Source: Microvirga sp.
Lineage (GTDB): Bacteria; Pseudomonadota; Alphaproteobacteria; Rhizobiales; Beijerinckiaceae
NCBI GenBank assembly: GCA_029266525.1
Contig: JAQSWQ010000009.1
Span: 1-64,000 of the forward strand
Direction: 5' to 3'
Length of the DNA stretch: 64,000 nt
Each line of letters begins with the position of its first letter. Positions within the stretch are counted from its first letter, which is position 1. The notes beneath the pieces are model-generated. The model did not search any database. It was not told where the DNA came from and saw only the letters and a program-made list of their open reading frames with translations. Shown in pieces: positions 25,975 to 35,517 of this stretch. A program made the position numbers and the translations under genes.

Positions 25975-26655
25975 TCACTTGGGGAAGGGCAGTCCGAAGG
26001 CTCGGGCGAGAAACAGGCCGCCATGCCGCAAGCCGCCGGCGTCGATGCCGTGACCGATTCCCGCCGACAGATGCCACTCGACCGGAAGCTCGGCGGCGGC
26101 GAGCGCCTCGCCGGAGAAGAATAGCGCCTCGATCGGGATGAGGTCGTCCTGGTCGCCATGGACGAGCAGGATCGGCGGCCTGGCGCGGATCGCGGGACGC
26201 AGGCTCTCGACGCCCGCGCCCTCCTCGACAACCAGCATGCCGGAGAAGCCGACGACGGCCGCGACGGGGTGAGGCCGGCGCAGGGCGACGTGCAGCGCCA
26301 TCATGGTGCCCTGGCTGAAGCCGACGAGCGCAAGCTTCGAGGGCGGAAGCCCATGACCCTCCAGTTCGGCGTCGAGGAAGGCGTCGAGGCCGGGAGCGGC
26401 GTGGTTGACGCCGCGCCAGCGCTCATGCGGGTCGCGGAAGGTGAGCGAGAACCACTGCCGGCCCATTGGCTGGCCGGGGATCAGCTCCGGCGCGTTCGGC
26501 GCGACGAAGGCGGCGTCCGGGAGCCACGGCTGCCATTGCCGGCCGATCTCGATCAGGTCGTTGCCGTCGGCGCCGTAGCCGTGGAGGAACACCACCAGCT
26601 GCTTCGCCGCTCGGGAGCGGGGCGCCAGGCGCGGGCCGGTGAGGGAGGAAGCCAT
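25975..26655 (-). CDS. Alpha/beta hydrolase (phospholipase/carboxylesterase family)
   Basis: A 226-residue serine hydrolase of the YpfH/acyl-protein thioesterase-like family. 'VVFLHGYGADGNDLIEIG' forms the oxyanion region, GFSQG contains the nucleophile, Asp is in 'HGDQDDLIP' and His in 'GIGHGID'. ATG 26655 with CAGGAGAG upstream is preferred; the frame extends further without support. It converges on the aldolase gene with 6 bp between the stops. Confidence 0.9.
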   Translation of the reverse strand: MASSLTGPRLAPRSRAAKQLVVFLHGYGADGNDLIEIGRQWQPWLPDAAFVAPNAPELIPGQPMGRQWFSLTFRDPHERWRGVNHAAPGLDAFLDAELEGHGLPPSKLALVGFSQGTMMALHVALRRPHPVAAVVGFSGMLVVEEGAGVESLRPAIRARPPILLVHGDQDDLIPIEALFFSGEALAAAELPVEWHLSAGIGHGIDAGGLRHGGLFLARAFGLPFPK

Positions 26656-26784
26656 CGCTCTCCTGGGCAAAGCCGAGCGACAGCCCGATGAGTTCGGGCG
26701 GTGGAGCGCTCTCAACAGCTTGCCGGGTCTTAACCAATTGAAGCGGCGCGCGGCACGACGCAAGGTGCTAGAACGCGTTCGATC

Positions 26785-27066
26785 ATGAGCTCTTCCGGCA
26801 AAACGGCGCTGATGCTTGCCGCGCTCCTGCCCTGCGCGGGAGCGATCGCAGAGGAAGCCCGCGAGCCGCTCTCATTCACGGTCCGGCCGTCCGGCGTCGA
26901 GCATCCAGACGACGTTCGCGCGCGGCAGGAGCGGCTAAGCCGGCGCTTGGACGAGAGCGAGTTCGCGCTCCGCTCGATTTGCCGGAACTGCAGCCCGTAT
27001 CTCGACCGGGGGGCCTCACCGGTGCCGTTCCAGCCGCTGGAAACTCTCGGCGCCGGCCGGCGCTGA
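26785..27066 (+). CDS. Small exported CxxC protein
   Basis: A 93-residue hypothetical protein with a signal peptide (about 1-22, 'LMLAALLPCAGAIAEE') and a short helical mature part containing 'ICRNCSPY', a single C-x2-C pair that could be redox-active or bind a metal. It is divergent from the esterase gene and convergent with the next small gene. No family was recognised. Confidence 0.6.
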   Translation: MSSSGKTALMLAALLPCAGAIAEEAREPLSFTVRPSGVEHPDDVRARQERLSRRLDESEFALRSICRNCSPYLDRGASPVPFQPLETLGAGRR

Positions 27067-27069
27067 CAC

Positions 27070-27435
27070 TCAATTGCCCCGATCGGCGAGGCGAAACTCG
27101 ATTGGTTCGTTCAAGGCGCCTGGCTGTACGGGGCGCTGGGCGGCTTGGCGGCGCGGTCGCGGCGCGGCCGCAGGAACTGCGCTTTCGGCCGCCTCCGGCC
27201 CGATTGCCGCGGCGGCCGGGCTCGCTTCCGCCGGCGTGGCTTGGCCGGGAGCCAGACCGGCGGACGCGCGGGCCCGCGGCTCGGGACCGGCCGGCAGGGC
27301 CGCCACGGCCGCGGCGGCGGCTCCGCTTTCCGGCTTGAGCCAGGTCGGGTTTGCCTGCCCGCGCGTGAGGCGCGGGCTTGCATAGATCGCAAGCCCCACG
27401 GCCGCGACGGAGCAAAGCTTGACGATCAGTTTCAC
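27070..27435 (-). CDS. Small Ala/Pro-rich membrane-anchored protein
   Basis: A 121-residue product with one hydrophobic segment near the N-terminus ('LCSVAAVGLAIYAS') and a long Ala/Pro/Arg-rich disordered tail. GTG 27435 is a guess: no clear ribosome site was found and a TTG further upstream is possible. Low complexity and GC-driven coding bias make this a weaker call; it may be a real small secreted or anchored protein or a spurious frame. Confidence 0.4.
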   Translation of the reverse strand: MKLIVKLCSVAAVGLAIYASPRLTRGQANPTWLKPESGAAAAAVAALPAGPEPRARASAGLAPGQATPAEASPAAAAIGPEAAESAVPAAAPRPRRQAAQRPVQPGALNEPIEFRLADRGN

Positions 27436-27507
27436 GGGTTGAGGGAATCCGGCAGGCGGCAGCAATATCTCATGCCATGCTTAACGTACCCCTAAAGGCC
27501 GCCCGGC

Positions 27508-28986
27508 TCAGGTTCCACAGAAGGTTTGACGAACTTCCTCGCCCGGCTGCGGCGGATCGGCGTAGTCTGCGAAGGCAGGCTGGTCCTCGTAGGGGCGCGC
27601 GACCACGGCGAGAAGCTTCTCGAAGGGTGCGAAGTCGTCGCGCTCGACTGCCGCCGCGATCACCGCCTCGACGCGATGATTGCGCGGGATGAAAGCCGGG
27701 TTCGCCGTTCGCATCGCCACACGCCGCGTCGCACCGTCCTGCGGCTCTTCGGAAAGGCGCTCGCGCCAGCGTTGCGCCCACTCCCGATAGGCCGAAGGAT
27801 CGGCAAACAGGGCCGCGACCTCGTCGTCGCGAGCAGGATCAGCCACGGCGTTGGCAAGGCGCCGGAAAGTGAGGGTGAAATCCGCTCGCTGCTCGGCCAT
27901 TCCGCGCAGGAGATCGCGGGCGAGGGCGACATCCTCCGGCCGCTCGGTGAAGAGCCCCAGCTTACGCCGGAGCCCGGCATGGAGCGCCGCTTCGAAACGA
28001 GGCCCGAAGGCGCTCAAGGCCTCCTCGGCCTCCGCAATGGCCTTGTCCTGATCATCCGAGAACAACGGCAGCAGAGTCTCCGCGAGCCGGGCAAGGTTCC
28101 AATGCGCGATGCGCGGCTGGTTGCCGTAGGCGTAGCGGCCGTGCTGGTCGATCGAGCTGAACACCGTCGCCGGATCATAGGCGTCCATGAAGGCGCAGGG
28201 ACCGTAATCGATGGTCTCGCCGGCGATCGACATGTTGTCGGTGTTCATCACGCCGTGGATGAAGCCGACGGTCAGCCAGCGCGCCACCAGTTCCGCCTGC
28301 CGCTCGATCACCGCGTCGAGAAGCGCATGGTAAGGGCGCTCGGCCTTGCCCGCCTCGGGATAAAGCCGCGCGATGACGTAATCGGCGAGCAGCCGCGTCC
28401 CCTCGACATCGCCGCGCGTCGCGAAGAACTCGAAGGTGCCGACCCGGATGTGGCTCGCGGCAACCCGGGCGAGCACGGCGCCGGGCAGCATCCTCTCGCG
28501 CACGACCGCCTCGCCGGTGGTCACCGCGGCGAGGGCGCGCGTGGTCGGAATCCCGAGCGCGGCCATGGCCTCGCTCACCAGGTATTCGCGCAGCACCGGC
28601 CCCAGCGCCGCCCGGCCGTCGCCGCGCCGCGAGAAGGGTGTCGGCCCGGCCCCTTTCAGCTGGATGTCGCGCCGCACGCCGTCGTGGTCGACGATCTCGC
28701 CGAGAAGGATCGCCCGGCCATCCCCGAGCTGAGGCACGAAGCTGCCGAACTGGTGCCCGGCATAGGCCATGGCGATCGGCTCGGCTTCGTCCGGCACGCG
28801 CCGTCCGGCCAGGATCTCGACCCCGTCCGGCCCGGCAAGCCGATCCGGGTCGAGCCCGAGATGCAACGCGAGCTCCCGGTTTAGGCGAACCAGCCGCGGC
28901 CCGCCGACCGGCGTCGGCGCAGTGCGCGTGAAGAACCGCTCGGGCAGGCGGGCGTAGCTGTTGTCGAACGGGAAGTGGAACGTCAT
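27508..28986 (-). CDS. selO: SelO/YdiU-type protein adenylyltransferase
   Basis: A 492-residue pseudokinase-fold protein that transfers AMP to Ser/Thr/Tyr of target proteins. Family marks: '[19 protein letters not shown]' at the start, '[21 protein letters not shown]', '[19 protein letters not shown]', and the metal-binding '[11 protein letters not shown]' and '[11 protein letters not shown]'. It ends TFCGT, with the Cys that is Sec in eukaryotic homologues. ATG 28986 matches family starts. It has been tied to redox stress in E. coli and mitochondria. It is followed on the same strand by nothing obviously related. Confidence 0.95.
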   Translation of the reverse strand: MTFHFPFDNSYARLPERFFTRTAPTPVGGPRLVRLNRELALHLGLDPDRLAGPDGVEILAGRRVPDEAEPIAMAYAGHQFGSFVPQLGDGRAILLGEIVDHDGVRRDIQLKGAGPTPFSRRGDGRAALGPVLREYLVSEAMAALGIPTTRALAAVTTGEAVVRERMLPGAVLARVAASHIRVGTFEFFATRGDVEGTRLLADYVIARLYPEAGKAERPYHALLDAVIERQAELVARWLTVGFIHGVMNTDNMSIAGETIDYGPCAFMDAYDPATVFSSIDQHGRYAYGNQPRIAHWNLARLAETLLPLFSDDQDKAIAEAEEALSAFGPRFEAALHAGLRRKLGLFTERPEDVALARDLLRGMAEQRADFTLTFRRLANAVADPARDDEVAALFADPSAYREWAQRWRERLSEEPQDGATRRVAMRTANPAFIPRNHRVEAVIAAAVERDDFAPFEKLLAVVARPYEDQPAFADYADPPQPGEEVRQTFCGT

Positions 28987-29092
28987 GGCTCCGCGGGCCA
29001 GCTGAGCACTCAGAGGTCGTTCCTCGAGCGTGCGAAAGCAAGGGACAGCGGCCCGCGCCCGACGCGCGGCCGCCTCCCGTCGGCGGCAGGGC

Positions 29093-29356
29093 TCAGTGCC
29101 GCGGCGCGGTCGAGAAGCCGCCGGAGCGGATCTTCTCGGGCAGGCCCTCGGCGTAGCGCGCAGTCGCTTCCTCGCCATAGGTCGCCACCAGTTCCTGGAA
29201 GGCGGCGAAGAGCGCGGCTTGGGCCATGCAGTCCCCATCGAGCCCGTCGAGCTGGGCCTCGACGAAAGCCTCCACCACATAGGTCAGCGCCGCGCGCTTT
29301 TCGGCACTCGCATCCTGGAGGTCGCGGGGGATGGCGTCTTCGAGGGTCATGCGCAT
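29093..29356 (-). CDS. Small hypothetical acidic protein
   Basis: An 87-residue acidic, helical protein beginning '[21 protein letters not shown]'. It has no signal peptide or Cys motif. It lies 106 bp upstream of selO on the same strand. Codon use resembles its neighbours. Function unknown. Confidence 0.6.
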   Translation of the reverse strand: MRMTLEDAIPRDLQDASAEKRAALTYVVEAFVEAQLDGLDGDCMAQAALFAAFQELVATYGEEATARYAEGLPEKIRSGGFSTAPRH

Positions 29357-29476
29357 TCGATGGCGGCGCGGGGCGCCGCGCAGGCGATGGCGCGACCTTA
29401 GTAAGAGAGATTAACGCCCGCCACCGGCACCTTGCAAAGAGGTTAACGGGGCGCGCGAAATTCGCCCGATCCCCAG

Positions 29477-29923
29477 CTATCCGCCGAAACGGCCGGCGAT
29501 TCCGCGCGACAGGGTCTCGCCCTCCTTGAGATAACGGGCGGTCGCCTCGGCGGCGGAGGCGGTGCAGATCCGGTAGGTGATGGCAAAGCCACGATATCCG
29601 CGATTGTAGGCGCCGGCGAGGCGCTCCTTGCGCCCCGGCGTCGTGCCCTCCGTGTCGATGAGGGCCTGCATGCGCTTCGGCCATTCGGCCGAGTCGCTGG
29701 CGTTGCAGAGCGCGCGCAGGAAGGCGAGCGAGCCCATCACCTCGGCGAGCCGCAGCAGGTCCTTCTCATAGGGGGGAGGCGGCGCCTCGGGCGGCGCCGG
29801 CGCGGGCGGCGCTGCCTGGCCCGGCGCCGGCGGCCGGGCGGGCTGTGAGCCGCGCTGCTGCGCTTGCCCGACCGGGGCGGCGAGAAGAAGCGCTGCCGCG
29901 AGCGCCGGAAGGAGGCGCCTCAC
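29477..29923 (-). CDS. TIGR02301/DUF2385-type exported protein
   Basis: A 148-residue exported protein with a signal peptide ('RLLPALAAALLLAAPVGQAQ'), a Pro/Ala-rich linker (about 22-52) and a conserved helical domain containing 'LLRLAEVMGSLAFLRALC', 'WPKRMQALIDTEG' and 'AGAYNRGYRGFAITYRICT'. This pattern is the TIGR02301 family, found in rhizobia without a known role; the two Cys may form a disulfide. The GTG start overlaps the NUDIX stop (GTGA), so it is the last gene of the pdxH-SDR-VCBS-NUDIX run. Confidence 0.82.
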   Translation of the reverse strand: MRRLLPALAAALLLAAPVGQAQQRGSQPARPPAPGQAAPPAPAPPEAPPPPYEKDLLRLAEVMGSLAFLRALCNASDSAEWPKRMQALIDTEGTTPGRKERLAGAYNRGYRGFAITYRICTASAAEATARYLKEGETLSRGIAGRFGG

Positions 29924-30366
29924 GCGGGCATCGCCTCGACGAGCGCGAAGGCCTTGCGCAGCACGCGCGCGAGCGCCGGGGTGGTCCCGAGGCCCGCGAT
30001 TCCGTCCTCCCGCACCCAGCGCACGTCGCTCGCCTCCGGTCCGATCCGCGGTTCGCCCGCCCGCCACCGGGCGGCATGGGCGCAAATGACGAAATGGTGC
30101 GTCACGCGCCCTGAATCATCCCGCTCGATCGCCTCGAGATGGTCGACGAAGCCGAGAAGGTCGGCTTCGACCCCAACCTCCTCGTGAAGCTCGCGCAGCG
30201 CCGCCTCGCCAAGCGTCTCGCCAGCCTCCACCAGACCGCCGGGCAGGCTGTACAGGCGATTCATCGGCGGGCGCGCCCGCGCCGCGATCAGCACCTTGCC
30301 TTCGCGGAAGACCGCGACCGAGGCGGCCAGGAGGGGACGCGCGGGGTAGAGGCGATCTGCGTCCAT
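29920..30366 (-). CDS. NUDIX hydrolase
   Basis: A 148-residue pyrophosphohydrolase. The NUDIX box is complete: G-x5-E-x7-REL-x-EE-x-G-V within 'GGLVEAGETLGEAALRELHEEVGV'. The substrate may be a nucleotide sugar, oxidised nucleotide or ADP-ribose. It lies 3 bp after the VCBS-type gene and overlaps the following exported-protein gene by 3 bp. Confidence 0.9.
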   Translation of the reverse strand: MDADRLYPARPLLAASVAVFREGKVLIAARARPPMNRLYSLPGGLVEAGETLGEAALRELHEEVGVEADLLGFVDHLEAIERDDSGRVTHHFVICAHAARWRAGEPRIGPEASDVRWVREDGIAGLGTTPALARVLRKAFALVEAMPA

Positions 30367-30369
30367 TGG

Positions 30370-31467
30370 CTAAGGCCGCACTGCCGCCAGCCGCCCGTCC
30401 TCCAGCCCAACCAAGATGTGAACGTCTTTGCCGGCGCGGAGCGCAGCGAGCCCGCGGCCGGCCGCTGCCGGGAGGGCGATGCGACGCACCTCCTTGATCA
30501 TCCCGCCCCGAAGCGAGAGCACCGCGAGCGCCTTGCGGTCGAAGGTCGGAATGACGAGCTCGGGGCGGGCGTCGCCGTCGAGATCGACAGCGACGGCGTT
30601 GTCGACGATCGCTGAGCCGAGGATGTGGTTCGTGTAGCCGCTGGCCTCGTGCTTCAAGGCGAGCTTGCCGTCCTGCCAGGCCCAGATCTGCAGAACCCCC
30701 TGCAGATGCGGCGTGCGCACGAGCGCGATCTCGGGCCTGCCGTCGCCGTCGAAATCGGCGACCGCGGCGGGAGCGAGCCAGCGATGGCGCTCTCCGATCG
30801 GCGGCGTCTCGGCGAGGAGCCTCCACGCGCCATCGCGCCTGCCGATGATCGCGAGGGCCGAGCCTTTGTCGAGATAGGATTTGACCGTGACGATCTCAGG
30901 CGTGCCGTCGCCGTCGAGGTCGGCCAGCCGCGGCTCGACGTCCTCGAACACGGCATCGGCGCCGCTCTCGACGGTCGCGGTTCTGATTGGAACTGCGCGC
31001 GGCTGCGCGCTCACGCCCGCGAGGGGTTGCCGCTCGGCGACCGCGATCGCGCCGGCCTCGCTGACCGCTCCGAAGACGTTGTGGTGATAGTCGGCGCGGG
31101 CGCCGGAGAGCGCGACGGTCAACGGCCCTGCGCTCTGCATCCGGGTTCCCGGGACGGCATTGCGGCTCGCCTCGGGCACAGGCGCATCCTCGCCCTGGTG
31201 GCTGAAGCGGACCTGCTTCAGCTCGCCCTTCTCGAGGTGGAACGCAGCCCCGCCCGTCTTGCCCCAGACCACGACGAGCGCCCGGTCGAGCGGGAGCTTT
31301 TCCGCGAGCAGCGTCGAGCTGGCGAGAGTGCGCGCGAGGTGGCTCTGCGGCGCGCGGAAGTGCTCGACCGCAAAGGGAAGGGGAACGACCGCGGCGGTTG
31401 GTTCCGCTCGGGCGAGCGAGCCGAGCAGAGTGACAGCCAGGGCGAGCACCGGGGCGAGCCTAGACAT
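30370..31467 (-). CDS. Exported FG-GAP/VCBS-like repeat protein
   Basis: A 365-residue exported protein with a signal peptide ('LAPVLALAVTLLGSLARA') and three calcium-binding-type repeats in the C-terminal half: 'LADLDGDGTPEIV', 'VADFDGDGRPEIALV' and 'AVDLDGDARPELVIP'. These look like blades of an integrin-like beta-propeller. ATG 31467 overlaps the upstream SDR stop by a few bases; an ATG at 31479 is also in frame. Role unknown, possibly ligand or surface binding. Confidence 0.82.
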   Translation of the reverse strand: MSRLAPVLALAVTLLGSLARAEPTAAVVPLPFAVEHFRAPQSHLARTLASSTLLAEKLPLDRALVVVWGKTGGAAFHLEKGELKQVRFSHQGEDAPVPEASRNAVPGTRMQSAGPLTVALSGARADYHHNVFGAVSEAGAIAVAERQPLAGVSAQPRAVPIRTATVESGADAVFEDVEPRLADLDGDGTPEIVTVKSYLDKGSALAIIGRRDGAWRLLAETPPIGERHRWLAPAAVADFDGDGRPEIALVRTPHLQGVLQIWAWQDGKLALKHEASGYTNHILGSAIVDNAVAVDLDGDARPELVIPTFDRKALAVLSLRGGMIKEVRRIALPAAAGRGLAALRAGKDVHILVGLEDGRLAAVRP

Positions 31468-32215
31468 GCTGGCCGCCATTGATGTGAAGTTCCGCGCCGT
31501 TCACGTAGGAGCTGGCCTCCGTGACGAGGAAATAGATCGCCTTCGCGACCTCGTCGGGGGTGCCGAGACGGTGCATCGGGATCTGCTCCTCGACGAGCTT
31601 CTCGGTACCAGGCGAAAGGATCGCGGTGTCGATCTCGCCGGGCGAGATCGCGTTGACGCGCACGCCCAGCGGACCGAAATCGGCTGCCATCTCCCTGGTC
31701 AGCGCCGCGAGCGCGGCCTTCGAGGTCGAGTAGGCCGCGCCGGCGAAGGGGTGCACGCGCGAGCCGGCGATCGAGGTGACGTTGACGACGGCGCCGCGGG
31801 CGCGGGTGAGCTCGTCGCAAAGCCCGCGCGCGAGCATGATCGGAGCGAAGAAATTGACCTGGAAGACATGCTGCCAATCCTCGATCCGCGTGTCGATCGC
31901 CCTGAGCCGCGAGCCGCCGTCTCCCTTGGGCGAAATGCCGGCATTGTTGACGAGCGCATGCAGCACGCCGCCCTCCGGCTCCAGGCGCTGCCTCGTCTCC
32001 TCGACGGCACGCAGCGTGTCGTGCGGGCTCGCGAGATCGACCTGGAGGTGATCCTCCGGACCCATCTCCCAGGGGCAGTTCTCCGGAAAGGCATGGCGCG
32101 ACGCGGTGATGACCCGCCACCCCGCCGCCGAAAAGCGCTTCACGGTCGCATGCCCGATGCCGCGGCTCGCACCGGTGAGCAGCATGACGCGTCGGGGTGT
32201 GTTGGAGGCGGCCAA
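31460..32215 (-). CDS. Short-chain dehydrogenase/reductase
   Basis: A 251-residue SDR with TGASRGIG near the N-terminus, NNAG ('VNNAGISPKGD'), 'VTSIAGSRVHPFAGAAYSTSK' carrying Ser-Tyr-Lys, and a C-terminal 'YVNGAELHINGGQHV'. The region between the second and third strands is longer than usual ('ENCPWEMGPEDHLQVDLAS'). It sits 58 bp after pdxH on the same strand and overlaps the VCBS-type gene. Substrate not known. Confidence 0.9.
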   Translation of the reverse strand: MAASNTPRRVMLLTGASRGIGHATVKRFSAAGWRVITASRHAFPENCPWEMGPEDHLQVDLASPHDTLRAVEETRQRLEPEGGVLHALVNNAGISPKGDGGSRLRAIDTRIEDWQHVFQVNFFAPIMLARGLCDELTRARGAVVNVTSIAGSRVHPFAGAAYSTSKAALAALTREMAADFGPLGVRVNAISPGEIDTAILSPGTEKLVEEQIPMHRLGTPDEVAKAIYFLVTEASSYVNGAELHINGGQHV

Positions 32216-32273
32216 GCGGGTATCCGTGCGGAAAGGGTCCGGAACCTACTGGCTCGCGCCAGCCGCGTCCATG

Positions 32274-32882
32274 TCAGGGATAGAGCCGCGCCTTGTCCCA
32301 GCCGTCGCCGCGGCGTGTGAACATCACCCGATCGTGGAGGCGAAACGGGCGGTCGGCCCAGAACTCCATCGAGACAGGGGCGATGCGATAGCCCCGCCAA
32401 TAGGGGGGGCGCGGCACCTCGCCGATCGCGTGCTTCGCGGCGTAGAACGCGACTGCCTTCTCGAGCGCGAAGCGGCTCTCGAGCGGGCGCGACTGCTGGC
32501 TTGCCCAAGCACCGATGCGGCTGTCACGCGGACGGCTCGCAAAATACGAATCCGCCTCGGCCTCGCTTACCTCGGTAACCGGGCCGCGCGCCCGCATCTG
32601 CCGACGCAGGCTCTTCCAATGGAAGACCAGCGCCGCCTGGGGGTTCGACGCAAGCTCTCGGCCCTTGGCCGATTCGGCGTTGGTGTAGAAGACGAAACCG
32701 CGCTCGTCCGCGCCCTTGAGGAGCACCATGCGCACATTCGGCAGCCCGTCGGCATCTGCGGTCGCGAGCGCCATGGCAGTCGGGTCGTTCGGCTCAGACC
32801 GCTCGGCCTCGGCCGTCCAGGCGCTGAAGATCGCCCAGGGCTCGCCGGCCTCGGTGAAGTCACCCTTCGTTAACGCGTCCAA
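32274..32882 (-). CDS. pdxH: Pyridoxamine 5'-phosphate oxidase
   Basis: A 202-residue FMN flavoenzyme that oxidises pyridoxine/pyridoxamine phosphate to PLP. It has '[23 protein letters not shown]', '[19 protein letters not shown]', '[20 protein letters not shown]' and the C-terminal signature '[17 protein letters not shown]...RLHDRVMF...W...RLYP'. Length is normal. It is divergent from the RT0821-type gene with about 45 bp between the starts and leads a co-directional run of five genes. Confidence 0.96.
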   Translation of the reverse strand: MDALTKGDFTEAGEPWAIFSAWTAEAERSEPNDPTAMALATADADGLPNVRMVLLKGADERGFVFYTNAESAKGRELASNPQAALVFHWKSLRRQMRARGPVTEVSEAEADSYFASRPRDSRIGAWASQQSRPLESRFALEKAVAFYAAKHAIGEVPRPPYWRGYRIAPVSMEFWADRPFRLHDRVMFTRRGDGWDKARLYP

Positions 32883-32929
32883 GCTCTAGAATCCGTCGGT
32901 GAGTTCGCGTTCCGCAGCCGGGTTTGCGC

Positions 32930-33415
32930 GTGAAAAGCGTCGTTTCCTGCCACGTCTATAGAAGCTTTCGAACGGCTGGCGAAGCCCGGCTGCGCGCCTG
33001 CTTCGCCGCAGCGTTGATCGGCCTCTGGGCCGGCGGCTGCAGCATGTCCTTTCCGATTGCGTCGCTCCTGCCCGACGACGCAGTGGCCTCGACGGGCTCG
33101 GTCAAGAGGGCCGCCTCGCCGCTCTCGCCGGAACTCGGAGAAGAGGATTGGCGGCGCGCCAAGGCGGCTCTGACGGTCGCCCTCGATCCGCAGGGCAGCG
33201 GCGCGGCCGTTTCCTGGGACAACCCGGAGAGCGGACTGAAGGGCGGTTTCACGCCAACGGGCAAGCCCTTCGTGAAAGCCGACACGATCTGCCGCGGCTT
33301 CCGCGCCGAGCTCGCGGCGAAGGACGGCCCGGTCGCGCTGCAGGGCATCGCCTGCCGGCCCTCGGGCGGCGAGTGGTCGGTGACGGGCGTGAAGCCCGCA
33401 AAGAAAGCCGGTTGA
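32930..33415 (+). CDS. RT0821/Lpp0805-type surface lipoprotein
   Basis: A lipoprotein of about 160 residues with a hydrophobic leader and a lipobox-like 'LWAGGC' near residue 37. The mature part has 'EDWRRAKAALTVALDPQGSG', 'VSWDNPESGLKGGFTP' and 'CRGFRAEL', a pattern seen in RT0821/Lpp0805 family proteins. The start is uncertain: GTG 32930 and TTG 32924 are both in frame and neither has a good ribosome site. It lies between divergent pdxH and the DnaJ gene. Confidence 0.78.
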   Translation: MKSVVSCHVYRSFRTAGEARLRACFAAALIGLWAGGCSMSFPIASLLPDDAVASTGSVKRAASPLSPELGEEDWRRAKAALTVALDPQGSGAAVSWDNPESGLKGGFTPTGKPFVKADTICRGFRAELAAKDGPVALQGIACRPSGGEWSVTGVKPAKKAG

Positions 33416-33558
33416 GCGCTACATACGGCCGGCGCAACTCGCGTCAGTTTCGAGACAAAATCCGGCTCGCACACGCCGACCGGATCGTTGCACGTCGGCA
33501 ACACCGATCCCATATCCAAGGAACAGGTTCTCGAACCCGGACCCGGCAGAAGCGAAGC

Positions 33559-34491
33559 ATGCGCAATCCTTACGACATTCTCGGCGTCCCGCGGACAGCG
33601 AGCGAGGCGGAGATCAAGAAGGCTTTCCGCAAGCTCGCCAAGGCGCATCACCCCGACCGCAACGCCAATGACCCCAAGGCCAAGGACAGGTTTGCCGAGC
33701 TCAACGCGGCCTATGAGATCCTCGGCGAGGCTGGGAAGCGCGCCCAGTTCGACCGCGGCGAGATCGACGCCGAGGGGAAGCCGCGCTTCCAGGGCTTCGA
33801 GGGTTTCGCCGGTCATCCCGGCGGCCACGACGATTTCGAGAGCTTCACCTTCGGCTTCGGCCCGGGCGGCGCCTCCCGCGGGCGCCGGAGCGGCGGGGCA
33901 GGCGGTGCCGCCGATGACATCTTCTCGCAGCTGTTCGGTGAGGGCTTCCGGGCCGCCGAGCGCGGCCGTGGCCGGAGCACTTCGCGCGCCAAGGGCGAGG
34001 ATATCGCGGCGACGCTCGAGGTCACGCTCGAGGAGGTCGCGAGCGAAGCAAAGAAGCGCATCACCCTGGCGACCGGCCGCGACGTCGACGTGGTCATCCC
34101 GAAGGGCGTCGCCGACGGTCAGGTCATCCGGCTGCGCGGCCTCGGCCGTGCCGGCGCGGGCGAGCCGGGCGACCTCCTGCTGACGATCCGCATCCTGCCG
34201 CACGAGCGCTTCACGGTGGAGGGCTCCAATCTCCGCCTGCGGCTCCCGGTGGAGATCGAGGAAGCGGTGCTTGGGGCTTCGGTCCGGGTGCCGACGCTCA
34301 CCGGCGCGGTGGACATGACGATCCCGCCGATGACCAGCTCCGGCCGCACCTTCCGCCTGCGCGGCAAGGGCCTGCCCGGCAAGGATGGCAAGGGCGACCT
34401 CCTCGTCGCGACCGAGATCAAGCTGCCGGACAAGGCCGACGAGGTGCTCCTCGACTACGCGCGCAAGCGCCGCTCCGAGAAGGTCGTTTGA
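33559..34491 (+). CDS. DnaJ-class co-chaperone without zinc finger (CbpA-like)
   Basis: A 310-residue J-domain protein. The J-domain is at 1-65 with HPD at 31-33, followed by a Gly/Phe-rich segment (about 75-125) and two beta-rich substrate-binding domains ('IPKGVADGQVIRLRGLG', 'LPVEIEEAVLGASVRVPTLTG', 'FRLRGKGLPGKDGKGDLLV'). The four CxxCxGxG zinc repeats of DnaJ are missing, so it is a type II co-chaperone for DnaK. The position between the RT0821-type gene and fabI is familiar in rhizobia. Confidence 0.93.
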   Translation: MRNPYDILGVPRTASEAEIKKAFRKLAKAHHPDRNANDPKAKDRFAELNAAYEILGEAGKRAQFDRGEIDAEGKPRFQGFEGFAGHPGGHDDFESFTFGFGPGGASRGRRSGGAGGAADDIFSQLFGEGFRAAERGRGRSTSRAKGEDIAATLEVTLEEVASEAKKRITLATGRDVDVVIPKGVADGQVIRLRGLGRAGAGEPGDLLLTIRILPHERFTVEGSNLRLRLPVEIEEAVLGASVRVPTLTGAVDMTIPPMTSSGRTFRLRGKGLPGKDGKGDLLVATEIKLPDKADEVLLDYARKRRSEKVV

Positions 34492-34615
34492 GCCGCCTCT
34501 GATCGCGGCCTCGGGGCAGTGGCCTTCCGTCGACCACCGGGCGCAGCGGTGGACCCCCCTCCCACCCTCGGCTATTGAGGGCGGCTTCAGCGTATCGGCG
34601 GGCTTCGGGGGATTC

Positions 34616-35440
34616 ATGGCTGAGGGCACGGCGTCGAGCATCCTTGCCGGCAAACGCGGCCTGGTGATGGGCGTCGCGAACAACCGCTCGATCGCCTGGG
34701 GCATCGCCAAAGCCGCACGCCGTCACGGCGCGGAACTCGCGCTCACTTACCAGGGCGACGCCCTGAAGAAGCGGGTCGAGCCCCTCGCCGCGGAGCTTCA
34801 GGGCCATGTCGTCGGCCATTGCGACGTCACGGATCCGGCGACGGTCGACGCGGTGTTCGGGGAGGTTCGCCGCCTCTGGGGCTCGCTCGATTTCGTCGTC
34901 CACGCCATCGCCTTCTCCGACAAGGACGAGCTCACCGGCCGCTATGTCGATACGAGCGAGGGCAACTTCACGAAGTCGCTCCTCATCTCCTGCTATTCCT
35001 TCACGGCCATCGCCCAGCGCGCCGAGAAGCTGATGGAGAAGGGCGGCTCGCTCCTGACGCTGACCTATTACGGCGCCGAGAAGTGGATGCCGCACTACAA
35101 CGTCATGGGAGTCGCGAAGGCCGCGCTCGAGGCCTCGGTGCGCTACCTCGCGGCCGACCTCGGCCCGAAGGCCATCCGCGTCAACGCCATCTCGGCGGGG
35201 CCGATCAAGACGCTGGCGGCCTCCGGCATCGGGGACTTCCGCTACATCCTCAAGTGGAACGAATACAACTCGCCGATGCGCCGCACGGTGACCATCGATG
35301 AGGTCGGCGAGACCGCCGCCTACGTGGTCTCCGACATGGCCCGCGGCATGACCGGCGAGATCCTCCACGTCGATGCAGGCTACCACGTGGTGGGCATGAA
35401 GAACCCGGAAGCGCCGGACCTGACGCTGGAGAGGGAGTGA
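34616..35440 (+). CDS. fabI: Enoyl-ACP reductase [NADH]
   Basis: A 274-residue divergent SDR that reduces trans-2-enoyl-ACP in fatty-acid elongation. 'GLVMGVANNRSIAWGIAKA' is the FabI nucleotide site, 'GSLDFVVHAIAFSDKDEL' follows, and catalytic Tyr-x6-Lys lies in 'YYGAEKWMPHYNVMGVAKAAL'. 'ISAGPIKTLAASGI' is the substrate loop. The stop overlaps a GTG that could start the next gene. Triclosan-type inhibitors act on this family. Confidence 0.96.
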   Translation: MAEGTASSILAGKRGLVMGVANNRSIAWGIAKAARRHGAELALTYQGDALKKRVEPLAAELQGHVVGHCDVTDPATVDAVFGEVRRLWGSLDFVVHAIAFSDKDELTGRYVDTSEGNFTKSLLISCYSFTAIAQRAEKLMEKGGSLLTLTYYGAEKWMPHYNVMGVAKAALEASVRYLAADLGPKAIRVNAISAGPIKTLAASGIGDFRYILKWNEYNSPMRRTVTIDEVGETAAYVVSDMARGMTGEILHVDAGYHVVGMKNPEAPDLTLERE

Positions 35441-35517
35441 GCGTCGGACGTCGTCGCACGATCCCGCTCCGCCTGTCGCCCACGCTCGGGCGCCGATCGT
35501 CGCGCTGGAGCGACCCC